Source of the DNA: Alteriqipengyuania bathyomarina_B
GTDB lineage: Bacteria > Pseudomonadota > Alphaproteobacteria > Sphingomonadales > Sphingomonadaceae
DNA length: 64,000 nt
Assembly: GCF_038594605.1 (NCBI RefSeq)
Contig: NZ_JBCFZM010000003.1
Coordinates: 310,001 to 374,000 of the forward strand
Direction: 5' to 3'
The notes beneath the pieces are model-generated. The model did no database searches. It saw nothing but the letters and a program-made list of their open reading frames with translations, and had not been told where the DNA came from. This document shows positions 42,719-52,266 of this stretch, piece by piece. The translations under genes were made by a program, and so were the position numbers. Numbering within the stretch: the stretch's first letter is position 1; every line of letters begins with the position of its first letter.

Positions 42719-43558
42719 CTATTTGCGCAGCCGCTGCGCGTGCCAGCGCACGTGATCGGCCATGAAGCTCGAAATGAAATAGTACGAGTGGTCGTACCCC
42801 GCCCGCATGTCGAGTGTGAGCGGGATGCCCGCCTTGTCGCACGCTTCCCGCAGCAGTTCGGGCTTCAGCTGTTCGTCGAGGAACTGATCCGCCGTCCCCT
42901 GATCGACCAGCAGCGCATCGACGCGCGCGCCGTCCGCAATCAGCGCGCAGGCGTCGTACTCGCGCCATGCCGCGCGATCGTCACCCAGATAACCCGACAA
43001 CGCCTTCTCGCCCCATGGGCAGTTCAGCGGGCTGACGATCGGCGAGAACGCGCTGATCGAGGCGAAGCGATCGGGGTTGCGCAGCCCGATGGTGAGCGCG
43101 CCGTGGCCGCCCATCGAATGGCCGGTGATCCCCTGGAGCGCCATGTCGACCGGGAATTGCTCGGCGACCAGCGCGGGCAGCTCCTCTTCGATATAGCTGC
43201 GCATCATGAACTGCGGCACCCACGGATCCTGCGTGGCATCGACGTAGAAGCCCGCGCCCTGGCCCATGTCGTAGGCATCGTCGTCCGCCACCGCATCGCC
43301 GCGCGGCGAGGTGTCGGGCGCGACGAAGACAATTCCCGCCTCGGCACAGGCGGCGCGGTATTCGCCCTTCTCGGTCACGTTCGCATGGGTGCAGGTGAGG
43401 CCCGAAAGATACCACAGCACCGGCAGCTTCGCGCCTTCCTCGTGCTCGGGCACGAAGACCGAGAAGGTCATGTCGGTGCCCGTGGTGGTCGAGGTGTGGC
43501 GGAACACGCCCTGCGTGCCGCCGTGGGCTTTGTTCTCGCTGACGGTTTCTAACGTCAT
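42719..43558 (-). CDS. fghA: S-formylglutathione hydrolase
   Basis: 279-residue serine esterase that hydrolyses S-formylglutathione to formate and glutathione. Nucleophile elbow: GHSMGGHGALTIG; other family blocks are VLWYLSGLTCTHANVTEKG and PDTSPRGDAV, and the catalytic His is in AGYDHSYYFISSF. The start gives the usual MTLETVSENKAHGGTQG opening. It sits in one unit with the cupin gene and adhC, so the two steps of glutathione-dependent formaldehyde detoxification are encoded together. Confidence 0.95.
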   Translation of the reverse strand: MTLETVSENKAHGGTQGVFRHTSTTTGTDMTFSVFVPEHEEGAKLPVLWYLSGLTCTHANVTEKGEYRAACAEAGIVFVAPDTSPRGDAVADDDAYDMGQGAGFYVDATQDPWVPQFMMRSYIEEELPALVAEQFPVDMALQGITGHSMGGHGALTIGLRNPDRFASISAFSPIVSPLNCPWGEKALSGYLGDDRAAWREYDACALIADGARVDALLVDQGTADQFLDEQLKPELLREACDKAGIPLTLDMRAGYDHSYYFISSFMADHVRWHAQRLRK

Positions 43559-43559
43559 C

Positions 43560-43930
43560 CTAAATCTCCGTAGGCGTGAATGCGGTGGCCGGATCGCCGG
43601 TGTTGGCGGTTTCCGCCGGGTCGATGATGAGCAGCTTCGCTTCGCCCTGGGGCACGCGGGGGAAATGCTCGACGCCGCGCGGGACGACGATGATTTCGCC
43701 GGGGCCGAGCGTTTCCACCCGGTCGCGAAATTCCATCCTGAGCGTCCCCTCGATCACGAGAAACAGCTCGTCGGTGTCGGGATGGCAGTGCCACTGGAAA
43801 TCGCCCGATGCCTTGGCGAGCCGGATTTCGTTGCCGTTGTATCGCCCGGCAATCCGGGGCGCCCAATGGTCGTCGAACCTGGCGAACTTCTCCGCCAGGT
43901 TGACCTTGGTTGGCGATGCTGCAGGCGGCA

Positions 43931-43931
<1 letters not shown>
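43560..43931 (-). CDS. Small cupin-domain protein
   Basis: 123 residues with a single cupin barrel: WHCHPDTDELFLVIEGTLRM contains the metal-binding HxHxxxxE, and PGEIIVVPRGVEHFPRVPQG the second His. Placed between fghA and adhC with one-base and one-codon gaps, it is presumably co-expressed with formaldehyde oxidation. The first Met overlaps the adhC stop (TGATG). Enzymatic or regulatory role is unknown. Confidence 0.85.
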
Positions 43932-45040
<1,109 letters not shown>

Positions 45041-45128
45041 CTTGGGAGATCTCCTTTGGTCGACCAACGCATCGGGGCACGCGATGGTGCCTTGCGCTGT
45101 TGTGCGAGCCCACCTAGTCCTTCGCCCC

Positions 45129-45740
45129 GTGATCGATCAATCCGCCTTTCGCGACGCGCTCGGCACTTTCGTGACCGGCGTGACCATTGTCACCGCATAT
45201 GATTCTGCAGGAAAGCCCTCCGGGCTGACCGCGAACAGCTTCAATTCGGTTTCGCTCGATCCGCCGATGGTGCTCTGGAGCCTGTCGCTCGGCAGTCGCA
45301 ACCTGCCGGTGTTCCGCGAGGCGGCCTCGTGGGCCGTGCATATCCTCGCCGCCGATCAGCAGGACCTGTCCAACCGTTTCGCACGGGCGGGCGAGGACAA
45401 GTTCGGCGATCTGAACCATGGCGAGGGACCGGAAGGTGCGCCGCGCCTCGCGGGTTGCGCCGCGCGCTTCGGCTGCACCGCCCGGTTCGAATACGAGGGT
45501 GGGGACCACGCGATTTTCCTCGGCGAAGTGGTCGATTTCGAGCGCACTGCCGCCGAACCGCTGATCTATCACGGGGGCCGCTACGGCCGCGTGATGCCGG
45601 GTGCCGAGCTTGCGAGCGATACCGACCGGGCCCGGCTGATCGCCGATGGTCTGATCGTCCAAGAGGGTTCTGGCGACTGGAAACTGACCGAAGCGGGCGA
45701 GGCGCAGCTGCAACTGCTGCGACAGATAGAGAGCGGGTAG
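45129..45740 (+). CDS. Flavin reductase family protein
   Basis: About 203 residues from a GTG. The FMN-binding split-barrel fold starts at FRDALGTFVTGVTIVTAYD, continues SGLTANSFNSVSLDPPMVLW, and ends near YHGGRYGRVMPG, all typical of HpaC/ActVB-like flavin reductases or related monooxygenase components. A small winged-helix-like tail follows. An in-frame ATG 15 codons upstream is an alternative start. It is divergent from adhC; no partner oxygenase is adjacent. Confidence 0.85.
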   Translation: MIDQSAFRDALGTFVTGVTIVTAYDSAGKPSGLTANSFNSVSLDPPMVLWSLSLGSRNLPVFREAASWAVHILAADQQDLSNRFARAGEDKFGDLNHGEGPEGAPRLAGCAARFGCTARFEYEGGDHAIFLGEVVDFERTAAEPLIYHGGRYGRVMPGAELASDTDRARLIADGLIVQEGSGDWKLTEAGEAQLQLLRQIESG

Positions 45741-45790
45741 CGCACACTTCGTCGTCCCTGAGCGACGCCAGAGCCTCGCAGGACTTGTAG

Positions 45791-45810
45791 ATATAAAAAT
45801 ATCTTTATAT
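45791..45810. promoter_or_regulatory. SahR-type operator candidate overlapping the sahR start
   Basis: ATATAAA and TTTATAT flank a 6-base centre (AATATC), a perfect A/T-rich palindrome unlike the surrounding G+C-rich DNA. It covers the first base of the first ATG of the ArsR/methyltransferase gene, so the regulator probably represses its own operon. Confidence 0.65.
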
Positions 45811-46810
45811 GTCGATGTCCATGCGCACCGAAGCCATCCTCCGCGCGCTTGGCGATATCACCCGGCTGCGGATCATGCGGCTGCTGGGAACGATGGAGCT
45901 TGCCGTCGGCGAGCTTTCGCAAGTGCTCCAGCAAAGCCAGCCGCGCGTTTCGCGCCACGCCTCGATCCTGTGCGAGGCGGGGCTCGCGACCCGGCGCCGC
46001 GAGGGCAGCTGGATCTACCTGCGAGCCGCGAGCGAGACTGCGGGCGGATCGCCGCTGACCGCAGCCGTCGCGCGCCTGCTCTCGATCGCAGAGGACGAAG
46101 ACGCGCAATTCGCTGCGCAATGCGACGAAGACCGTCGTCAGCTCGCCGCGATCCGCGACGCCCGCGACGAAAAGGCGGCGCAATGGTTCGAGGAACATGC
46201 GGGCGAGTGGGACGATCTGCGGCGGCGCCATAGCCCCGACGCAAAGGTCGAAGCCGCGCTGCGTGAAGCCCTCGCCGGAGAGGCGCTGGGCGATCTGCTC
46301 GATATCGGCACCGGCACCGGCCGGATGGCGCAACTGTTCGGCGAAGTCGCGGATCACGTGGTCGCGCTCGACAAGAGCCTGGAAATGCTGCGGGTCGCGC
46401 GCGCGCGGCTGCAGCACCTTCCGGCAGACCGGGTAGAACTGGTGCAGGGCGATTTTCTCTCGCTCCCGTTCGAGGCGCGTTCGTTCGACACCGTGCTGCT
46501 TCATCAGGTGCTCCACTATGCGCCCGTCCCCGGCGATCCCTTGCGCGAAGCGGCGCGGGTGCTGCGCCCCGGAGGGCGGATCGCGATCGTCGATTTCGCC
46601 GCCCACGGGCACGAGGAGTTGCGCGAGCGATTCCAGCATGCCCGGCTCGGCTTCGAAGACGACCACCTTGCCTCGGTGCTCGAACAGACCGGCTTTGCGC
46701 CCGAGGAGCCGCTGTCGCTCGAAGGCGAGACGCTGGAAGTGAAAATCTGGATTGCCCGCCGGGGCGAGGCTCCGCGCACATCCACACAAGCAAGAAAGGT
46801 GGCCCGATGA
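45809..46810 (+). CDS. ArsR-family regulator fused to a SAM-methyltransferase-like domain (SahR-like)
   Basis: 333 residues. The N-terminal 90 residues form an ArsR winged helix: ALGDITRLRIMRLLGTMELA and QSQPRVSRHASILCEAGLA with the recognition helix. The metal-binding Cys of ArsR is absent. Residues about 145-300 are a class I methyltransferase fold with LLDIGTGTGRMAQLFGEVAD and VLLHQVLHYAPVPGDPLREA. SahR proteins of this layout repress methionine-cycle genes and respond to S-adenosylhomocysteine (family knowledge). It overlaps metF by four bases. In-frame ATGs two and four codons later would clear the operator. Confidence 0.85.
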   Translation: MSMSMRTEAILRALGDITRLRIMRLLGTMELAVGELSQVLQQSQPRVSRHASILCEAGLATRRREGSWIYLRAASETAGGSPLTAAVARLLSIAEDEDAQFAAQCDEDRRQLAAIRDARDEKAAQWFEEHAGEWDDLRRRHSPDAKVEAALREALAGEALGDLLDIGTGTGRMAQLFGEVADHVVALDKSLEMLRVARARLQHLPADRVELVQGDFLSLPFEARSFDTVLLHQVLHYAPVPGDPLREAARVLRPGGRIAIVDFAAHGHEELRERFQHARLGFEDDHLASVLEQTGFAPEEPLSLEGETLEVKIWIARRGEAPRTSTQARKVAR

Positions 46811-47766
46811 CGGCACCGTCCCCCGCATCGCTCGATCCCGTAGCCGAAGACCGCCGCGCGCGGACCGATCCGCTGTTCAGCGGACTGCCCGGCGATATCG
46901 ACGTGAGCTTCGAGTTCTTCCCGCCGAAGAGCGACAAGATGGAGCAGTCCCTGTGGGACGCGGTGCAGGAATTGAAGCCGCTCGATCCGCACTTCGTCTC
47001 GGTCACCTACGGCGCGGGCGGCTCGACGCGGGAGCGGACGCACAAGACGGTCGCGCGGATCATCGCAGAGGCGGGCCTGCCCGCTGCCGCGCACCTCACT
47101 TGCGTCAATGCGTCGCGCAAGGAAACGCAGCGGATCGCGGAGAAATACTGGGAGGCGGGCGTGCGCCACATCGTCGCGCTGCGCGGCGACATGCCGCAGG
47201 AGGACGGTTCGCTAGGGCCCTTCAAGCCGCATCCCGATGGCTACAACAGCGCCGAGGAACTGGTCCACGGCCTCAAGGAAGTCGCCGACTTCGAAATCTC
47301 GGTCAGCGCCTATCCGGAATCGCATCCGGACGCGAAGAGCCAGCAGGACGAGATCGATTATCTGAAGCGCAAGATCGATGCCGGCGCCAGCCGCGCGATC
47401 ACGCAGTTCTTCTTCTCGCCCAACACCTTCTTCGATTACCTCGAAAAGACCGACAAGGCAGGGATCGAGGTGCCGATCGTGCCCGGCGTGCTGCCGATCA
47501 CCAACGTCGCCAAGGCGCGGTTGTTCGCAGGGCAGAACGGCGCGGAGTTTCCCGACTGGATGGACGAGCTGTTCGAAGGGCTCGATGACCGGCCCTCCAC
47601 GCGCAAGCTCGTCGCCGCAACCGTGGCGGGCGAGATGTGCCGCCGGCTCTACGCGGGCGGCATCCGCCACTACCATTTCTACACGCTCAACCGCGCCGAT
47701 CTGGCCTATTCCATCTGCCACCTGCTGGGGATGAGGCCGAAGGGCGAAGGGAAGAAAACGTCATGA
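46807..47766 (+). CDS. metF: Methylenetetrahydrofolate reductase
   Basis: 319 residues. Reduces methylene-THF to methyl-THF, the methyl donor for MetH. Family blocks: DVSFEFFPPKSDKMEQSLWD, FVSVTYGAGGSTRERTH, HIVALRGDMPQ with the FAD-site Asp, and ITQFFFSPNTFFDYLEK. The start and end overlap the flanking genes by four bases each (ATGA), giving tight coupling in the sahR-metF-metH unit. Short length fits the bacterial type without the regulatory domain. Confidence 0.96.
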   Translation: MTAPSPASLDPVAEDRRARTDPLFSGLPGDIDVSFEFFPPKSDKMEQSLWDAVQELKPLDPHFVSVTYGAGGSTRERTHKTVARIIAEAGLPAAAHLTCVNASRKETQRIAEKYWEAGVRHIVALRGDMPQEDGSLGPFKPHPDGYNSAEELVHGLKEVADFEISVSAYPESHPDAKSQQDEIDYLKRKIDAGASRAITQFFFSPNTFFDYLEKTDKAGIEVPIVPGVLPITNVAKARLFAGQNGAEFPDWMDELFEGLDDRPSTRKLVAATVAGEMCRRLYAGGIRHYHFYTLNRADLAYSICHLLGMRPKGEGKKTS

Positions 47767-48824
47767 CCCACCAGCAATCCGCCAGCCAGGCGCTGCGCGC
47801 AGCCGCTGCCGAGCGCGTCCTCGTATTCGACGGGGGCTACGGTACCGGCATCCAGAACCGTAAGCTGACCGAAGAGGATTATGCGGGCGATCTGGGGCTC
47901 GACGCCGATCAGAAGGGCAATAACGACCTGCTCAACCTGACCCGGCCCGACGTGATCCGCGATATTCACCGCGAATATCTCGATGCGGGCGCGGACATGA
48001 TCGAGACCAACACCTTCAGTTCGACCACCATTGCGCTCGCAGACTACAAGGCCGAGCATCTGGTGCGCGAGGTGAACCTTGCGGGTGCCAAGGTGGCGCG
48101 CGAGGCGGCCGATGCCGCGCAGGAAAAGGACGGTCGCCGCCGCTTCGTCGCCGGAGCCATCGGGCCGACCAACAAGACGCTCTCGCTCAGTCCCGATGTC
48201 GAGGACCCGGGCTTTCGCGAGGTCGATTTCGACCAGATGCTGGGCGTCTATCGCGAACAGTGCGACGCGCTGATCGAGGGCGGAGTGGATTTCATCCTGA
48301 TCGAGACGATCTTCGACACGCTCAACGCCAAGGTCGCTGCGATGGCCGCGCAGCAGGCGGCCGAGGCGGCGGGCCGCGAAGTCCCGATCATGCTCAGCTT
48401 CACGATCACCGACAATTCGGGTCGCAATCTGTCGGGCCACACGGTCGAGGCGTTCTGGCACGCGGTGCGCCATGCGCAGCCCATCGCGGTCGGCGTGAAC
48501 TGCTCCTTCGGGGCGGACAAGCTGCGCCCGCACCTCGCAGCATTGTCGCGACAGGCGGACACGCTGATCCTCGCCTACCCCAACGCGGGCCTCCCCAACG
48601 ACCTCGGCGAATACGACCAGGAAGCGGACGAGACCGCCGAGCTCGTGGGTGTGTGGTTCAAGGAGAACCTCGTGAACATCGTGGGCGGATGCTGCGGCAC
48701 CACGCCCGCACATATCGCGGCCATCGCCAATGCGGCGAAGAACGCAGAGCCGCGCACCATTCCTGAAGTCGAGCGCAAGACGCGCCTCGCAGGGCTCGAA
48801 CCCTTCACCATGGCGGCTGCGTGA
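47763..48824 (+). CDS. metH1: Methionine synthase, homocysteine-binding module (split MetH, N-terminal half)
   Basis: 353 residues corresponding to the first module of MetH: FDGGYGTGIQNRKLTEEDY at the start, GVNCSFGADKLRPHLAAL with the first zinc Cys, and VGGCCGTTPAHIAAIANAAK with the Cys pair near residue 307. It binds and activates homocysteine with Zn2+. The remaining modules are in the gene after next, so methionine synthase is split into two polypeptides. The symbol metH1 is descriptive, not standard. It overlaps both neighbours by four bases. Confidence 0.93.
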   Translation: MTHQQSASQALRAAAAERVLVFDGGYGTGIQNRKLTEEDYAGDLGLDADQKGNNDLLNLTRPDVIRDIHREYLDAGADMIETNTFSSTTIALADYKAEHLVREVNLAGAKVAREAADAAQEKDGRRRFVAGAIGPTNKTLSLSPDVEDPGFREVDFDQMLGVYREQCDALIEGGVDFILIETIFDTLNAKVAAMAAQQAAEAAGREVPIMLSFTITDNSGRNLSGHTVEAFWHAVRHAQPIAVGVNCSFGADKLRPHLAALSRQADTLILAYPNAGLPNDLGEYDQEADETAELVGVWFKENLVNIVGGCCGTTPAHIAAIANAAKNAEPRTIPEVERKTRLAGLEPFTMAAA

Positions 48825-49351
48825 ACGACACGATTTCCGCCGGCACTGCGGAGGTGCGCGAGGCCACGATCAGGGACGTGGATCGGCTCTCGCTCGTCTC
48901 CAGCGCGACCTTTTTGGAGACCTTCGCCGGGATGATTTCCGGCGATGCACTGGTCGCGCATTGCACGAAACGTCACGCGCCCGATTACCTCGCCGGTCTC
49001 CTTGAGAATGGAGCGCGCGCATGGCTGGCGGAGGTCGATAAGGCGCCCGTGGGTTACGCGCTGCTGACCGCGCCCGAACTCGACGCCGCGCAGGACGGCG
49101 ATATCGAGCTGAAGAAAATCTACCTCCTGTCGCGCTTTCAGGGTTCGGGAGTTGCCAACCGGCTGTTCGACGCCGTGCTCGCCGCAGCGCGCGGCCATGC
49201 GCACCTGCTGCTGGGCGTGAAGGACGACAATCGCCGCGCCATCGCCTTTTATACCAAACAGGGGTTCCGCCAGATCGCGACCCGCCGCTTCGATGTCGGC
49301 GGCGTGCTTTATGACGATGTGGTGCTGGCCCTCGATCTCAATCGGACCTGA
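48821..49351 (+). CDS. GNAT-family acetyltransferase lying between the two metH halves
   Basis: 176 residues beginning with GTG, overlapping the upstream stop (GTGA). GNAT motif A is KIYLLSRFQGSGVANRLFDA and motif B is LLLGVKDDNRRAIAFYTKQGF. The N-terminal part (VREATIRDVDRLSLVSSATF) is standard. Close spacing on both sides (overlap and 3-base gap) puts it in the met operon. Substrate is unknown; small-molecule or protein acetylation are both possible. Confidence 0.88.
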   Translation: MNDTISAGTAEVREATIRDVDRLSLVSSATFLETFAGMISGDALVAHCTKRHAPDYLAGLLENGARAWLAEVDKAPVGYALLTAPELDAAQDGDIELKKIYLLSRFQGSGVANRLFDAVLAAARGHAHLLLGVKDDNRRAIAFYTKQGFRQIATRRFDVGGVLYDDVVLALDLNRT

Positions 49352-49354
49352 TCC

Positions 49355-51982
49355 ATGACCACCAACGCATCCTCCAGTTTCGTCAATATCGGCGAGCGCA
49401 CGAACGTGACCGGATCGGCGCGCTTCAAGAAGCTGATCATGAACGAGGATTACGAGACCGCGATCGAGGTCGCGCGCGACCAGGTCGAGAACGGCGCGCA
49501 GGTGATCGACGTCAACATGGACGAGGGCCTGCTCGATTCCGAAGCGGCGATGGTCAAGTTCCTCAAGCTGATCGCGGCCGAACCCGATATCGCGCGCGTG
49601 CCGGTGATGATCGACAGTTCCAAGTGGCACGTCATCGAAGCGGGGCTCAAGTGCGTCTCGGGCAAGCCGATCGTGAACTCGATCAGCATGAAGGAAGGCG
49701 TCGACGAATTCCTCGAGAACGCGAGGCTGTGCCGGGCCTACGGCGCGGCGGTGGTGGTCATGGCCTTCGACGAGGACGGCCAGGCCGACACCAAGGAGCG
49801 CAAGGTCGAGATCTGCGAGCGCGCCTACAAGCTGCTGACCGAAGACGGCTTCCCGCCCGAGGACATCATCTTCGATCCCAACATCTTCGCGGTGGCGACG
49901 GGGATCGAGGAGCACGCGACCTACGGCGTCGATTTCATCGAGGCGGTTCGGCACCTCTCGAAGAGCTGCCCGCACGTCCATTTCTCCGGCGGCCTCTCGA
50001 ACCTCTCCTTCAGCTTCCGCGGCAATGAGCCGGTGCGCCGCGCGATGCACTCGGTCTTCCTCTACCACGCGATCCCCGCCGGGCTCGATATGGCGATCGT
50101 CAATGCCGGGCAGCTCGACATCTACGACGATATCGACCCCGAGCTGCGCGAGGCCTGCGAGGATGTGATCCTCAACCGCACGCCTGCGAACGGGCAAGAC
50201 GCAACCGAGAACCTCATCGCGCTCGCCGAAAGCTACAAGGGCAAGGACGCCAAGACCGAAAAGGAAGCCGCCGAGTGGCGCGAATACCCGGTCGAAAAGC
50301 GGGTGGAGCATGCGCTGGTCAAGGGCATCGACGCGCATATCGTCGACGATACCGAAGAAATGCGCGTCGCGGTGAAGGAACGCGGCGGCAAGCCGATCGA
50401 GGTGATCGAAGGCCCGCTGATGGACGGCATGAACGTCGTCGGCGACCTGTTCGGATCGGGCAAGATGTTCCTACCGCAGGTCGTGAAATCCGCCCGCGTG
50501 ATGAAGAAGGCCGTGGCCCACCTCTTCCCGTATATCGAGGAGGAGAAGGACGAGAACGCCAAGGGCAAGGGCAAGATCGTGATGGCGACCGTGAAGGGCG
50601 ACGTCCACGATATCGGCAAGAACATCGTCGGCGTCGTGCTCCAGTGCAACGGCTACGAGGTGATCGACCTTGGCGTGATGGTGCCCTGGAGCGACATCCT
50701 GGAGGCCGCGAACGAGAACAATGCCGACATCATCGGCCTGTCGGGCCTCATCACCCCTTCGCTCGACGAGATGGTCACTGTGGCCGAGGAGATGCAAAAG
50801 GCGGAAATGTCGCTGCCGCTGCTAATCGGCGGGGCGACCACCAGCAAGGTCCACACCGCGCTGAGGATCGATCCGGCCTATGAAGGCCCGGTAATCCATG
50901 TGCTCGACGCGAGCCGCGCGGTCGGCGTCGCCAGCCGCCTGCTGTCCGACACGCAGCGTGACGATTACGTTTCCGAGGTCGCTTCGGATTACACCAAGAC
51001 GCGCGAGGCGCGCGAGGGCAAGACCAAGAACCCGCTGCTCAGCATCGAGGAAGCGCGCGCCAACCACTACGATCCCTTCTACCGCGACAAGCCGGGACAG
51101 CCCGCGAAGCCCGGCCTGCATGTCTACGACGACTGGTCGCTCGCCGAACTGCGCGACTATATCGACTGGACGCCGTTCTTCCGCGCGTGGGAGCTTGCGG
51201 GCACCTACCCCAAGATCCTCGAAGACGAAGTCGTCGGCGAAACCGCGCAGACCCTGTTCGACGATGCCAATGCGATGCTCGACAGGATCATCGAAGAACA
51301 GTGGCTGACCGCTCGCGGGGTATGCGGCTTCTGGCCCTGCGCACGCGACGGCGACGACATCACGGTGCATCTCGACGAGCGCGAGGAGCATGTCGTTCTC
51401 CCGATGCTGCGTCAGCAGATCAAGAAGAGCCGCGAGCGCGCGAACATGTGCCTCGCCGATTTCATCGACCCCTCGGGCGACTGGATCGGCGGCTTTGCGG
51501 TCGGCATCCACGGGATCGACGAGCCGTCGAAGAAATTCCGCGAGGACAAGGACGACTATTCGGATATCCTTCTCAAATCGCTGGCCGATCGCTTCGCCGA
51601 AGCTTTCGCCGAGCGGCTGCACGAGCATGTCCGCACCGATCTGTGGGGCTATGCGCCGAACGAGCAGCTCACCGGCGAAGCGCTGATCAAGGAAGAATAT
51701 CGCGGCATCCGCCCCGCGCCGGGCTATCCGGCATGCCCCGACCATTCGCTCAAGCCGATCCTGTTCGACCTCCTCGACGCGCCCGAGAATGCCGGCCTCA
51801 CCCTGACCGAAAGCTTCGCCATGTGGCCCACGGCTGCGGTCAGCGGGATGTATTTCGGCCACCCGGAATCGGAGTATTTCGGCGTCGCGCGCATCGGCCG
51901 CGATCAGCTGGAAGACTACGCGAAGCGCAGGGGCGTGGATATCGCAACCGCCGAACGCTGGCTGAGGCCCAATCTCGATTGA
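49355..51982 (+). CDS. metH2: Methionine synthase, folate-, B12- and SAM-activation modules (split MetH, C-terminal half)
   Basis: 875 residues covering the rest of MetH. The pterin-binding domain starts FVNIGERTNVTGSARFKKL and ends near residue 270. The B12 cap follows, then the cobalamin domain with DVHDIGKNIVGVVL, whose His418 is the lower axial ligand. The activation domain (about 560-875) has SFAMWPTAAVSGMYFGHPES. It transfers methyl from methyl-THF to homocysteine held by the separate first module. A cobalamin riboswitch was not found in the operon. Confidence 0.95.
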   Translation: MTTNASSSFVNIGERTNVTGSARFKKLIMNEDYETAIEVARDQVENGAQVIDVNMDEGLLDSEAAMVKFLKLIAAEPDIARVPVMIDSSKWHVIEAGLKCVSGKPIVNSISMKEGVDEFLENARLCRAYGAAVVVMAFDEDGQADTKERKVEICERAYKLLTEDGFPPEDIIFDPNIFAVATGIEEHATYGVDFIEAVRHLSKSCPHVHFSGGLSNLSFSFRGNEPVRRAMHSVFLYHAIPAGLDMAIVNAGQLDIYDDIDPELREACEDVILNRTPANGQDATENLIALAESYKGKDAKTEKEAAEWREYPVEKRVEHALVKGIDAHIVDDTEEMRVAVKERGGKPIEVIEGPLMDGMNVVGDLFGSGKMFLPQVVKSARVMKKAVAHLFPYIEEEKDENAKGKGKIVMATVKGDVHDIGKNIVGVVLQCNGYEVIDLGVMVPWSDILEAANENNADIIGLSGLITPSLDEMVTVAEEMQKAEMSLPLLIGGATTSKVHTALRIDPAYEGPVIHVLDASRAVGVASRLLSDTQRDDYVSEVASDYTKTREAREGKTKNPLLSIEEARANHYDPFYRDKPGQPAKPGLHVYDDWSLAELRDYIDWTPFFRAWELAGTYPKILEDEVVGETAQTLFDDANAMLDRIIEEQWLTARGVCGFWPCARDGDDITVHLDEREEHVVLPMLRQQIKKSRERANMCLADFIDPSGDWIGGFAVGIHGIDEPSKKFREDKDDYSDILLKSLADRFAEAFAERLHEHVRTDLWGYAPNEQLTGEALIKEEYRGIRPAPGYPACPDHSLKPILFDLLDAPENAGLTLTESFAMWPTAAVSGMYFGHPESEYFGVARIGRDQLEDYAKRRGVDIATAERWLRPNLD

Positions 51983-52042
51983 CGCACCGCAGCAAATCGC
52001 GCACACCAGATGCGTTCTCCGCAGAAGCGATTCTGTGGCGGA

Positions 52043-52210
52043 GCGCGCGGGAGAGATCGTCGGCCTTACGGTTGGCGGCGCCGAAGGAGCAACCGCCCCG
52101 GAAACTCTCAGGCACGACGAACCGCGCGCGTCGATTGGACACTCTGGAAAGCGCTCCGATGCAAATCGGCGCCACCGAAGGGGTAAGCTCTCAGGTATTC
52201 CGACAGAGGG
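52043..52210 (+). promoter_or_regulatory. Tandem glycine riboswitch upstream of gcvT
   Basis: Two glycine aptamers in tandem. Aptamer 1 is closed by GCGCGCGG (52043-52050) with CCGCGCGC (52122-52129) and contains GGGAGAGATC, CGCCGAAGGAGCAA and ACTCTCAGGCA. Aptamer 2 follows within about ten bases, closed by CTCTG/CAGAG, with CGCCACCGAAGGGGTAA, CTCTCAGGTA and GACAGAGGG. It lies in the untranslated leader before gcvT and should switch on the glycine cleavage genes when glycine is high. Confidence 0.92.
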
Positions 52211-52266
52211 GGCAGGCGGCAAGGATGCGCAGAACCGCGCGTCTTCCCGCAGCTGTCGGATATTGA

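Noticed and set aside
48575..50338. 587-codon minus-strand frame opposite metH
   Set aside because: It is a shadow of the metH coding frames with no ribosome site or conserved motif.
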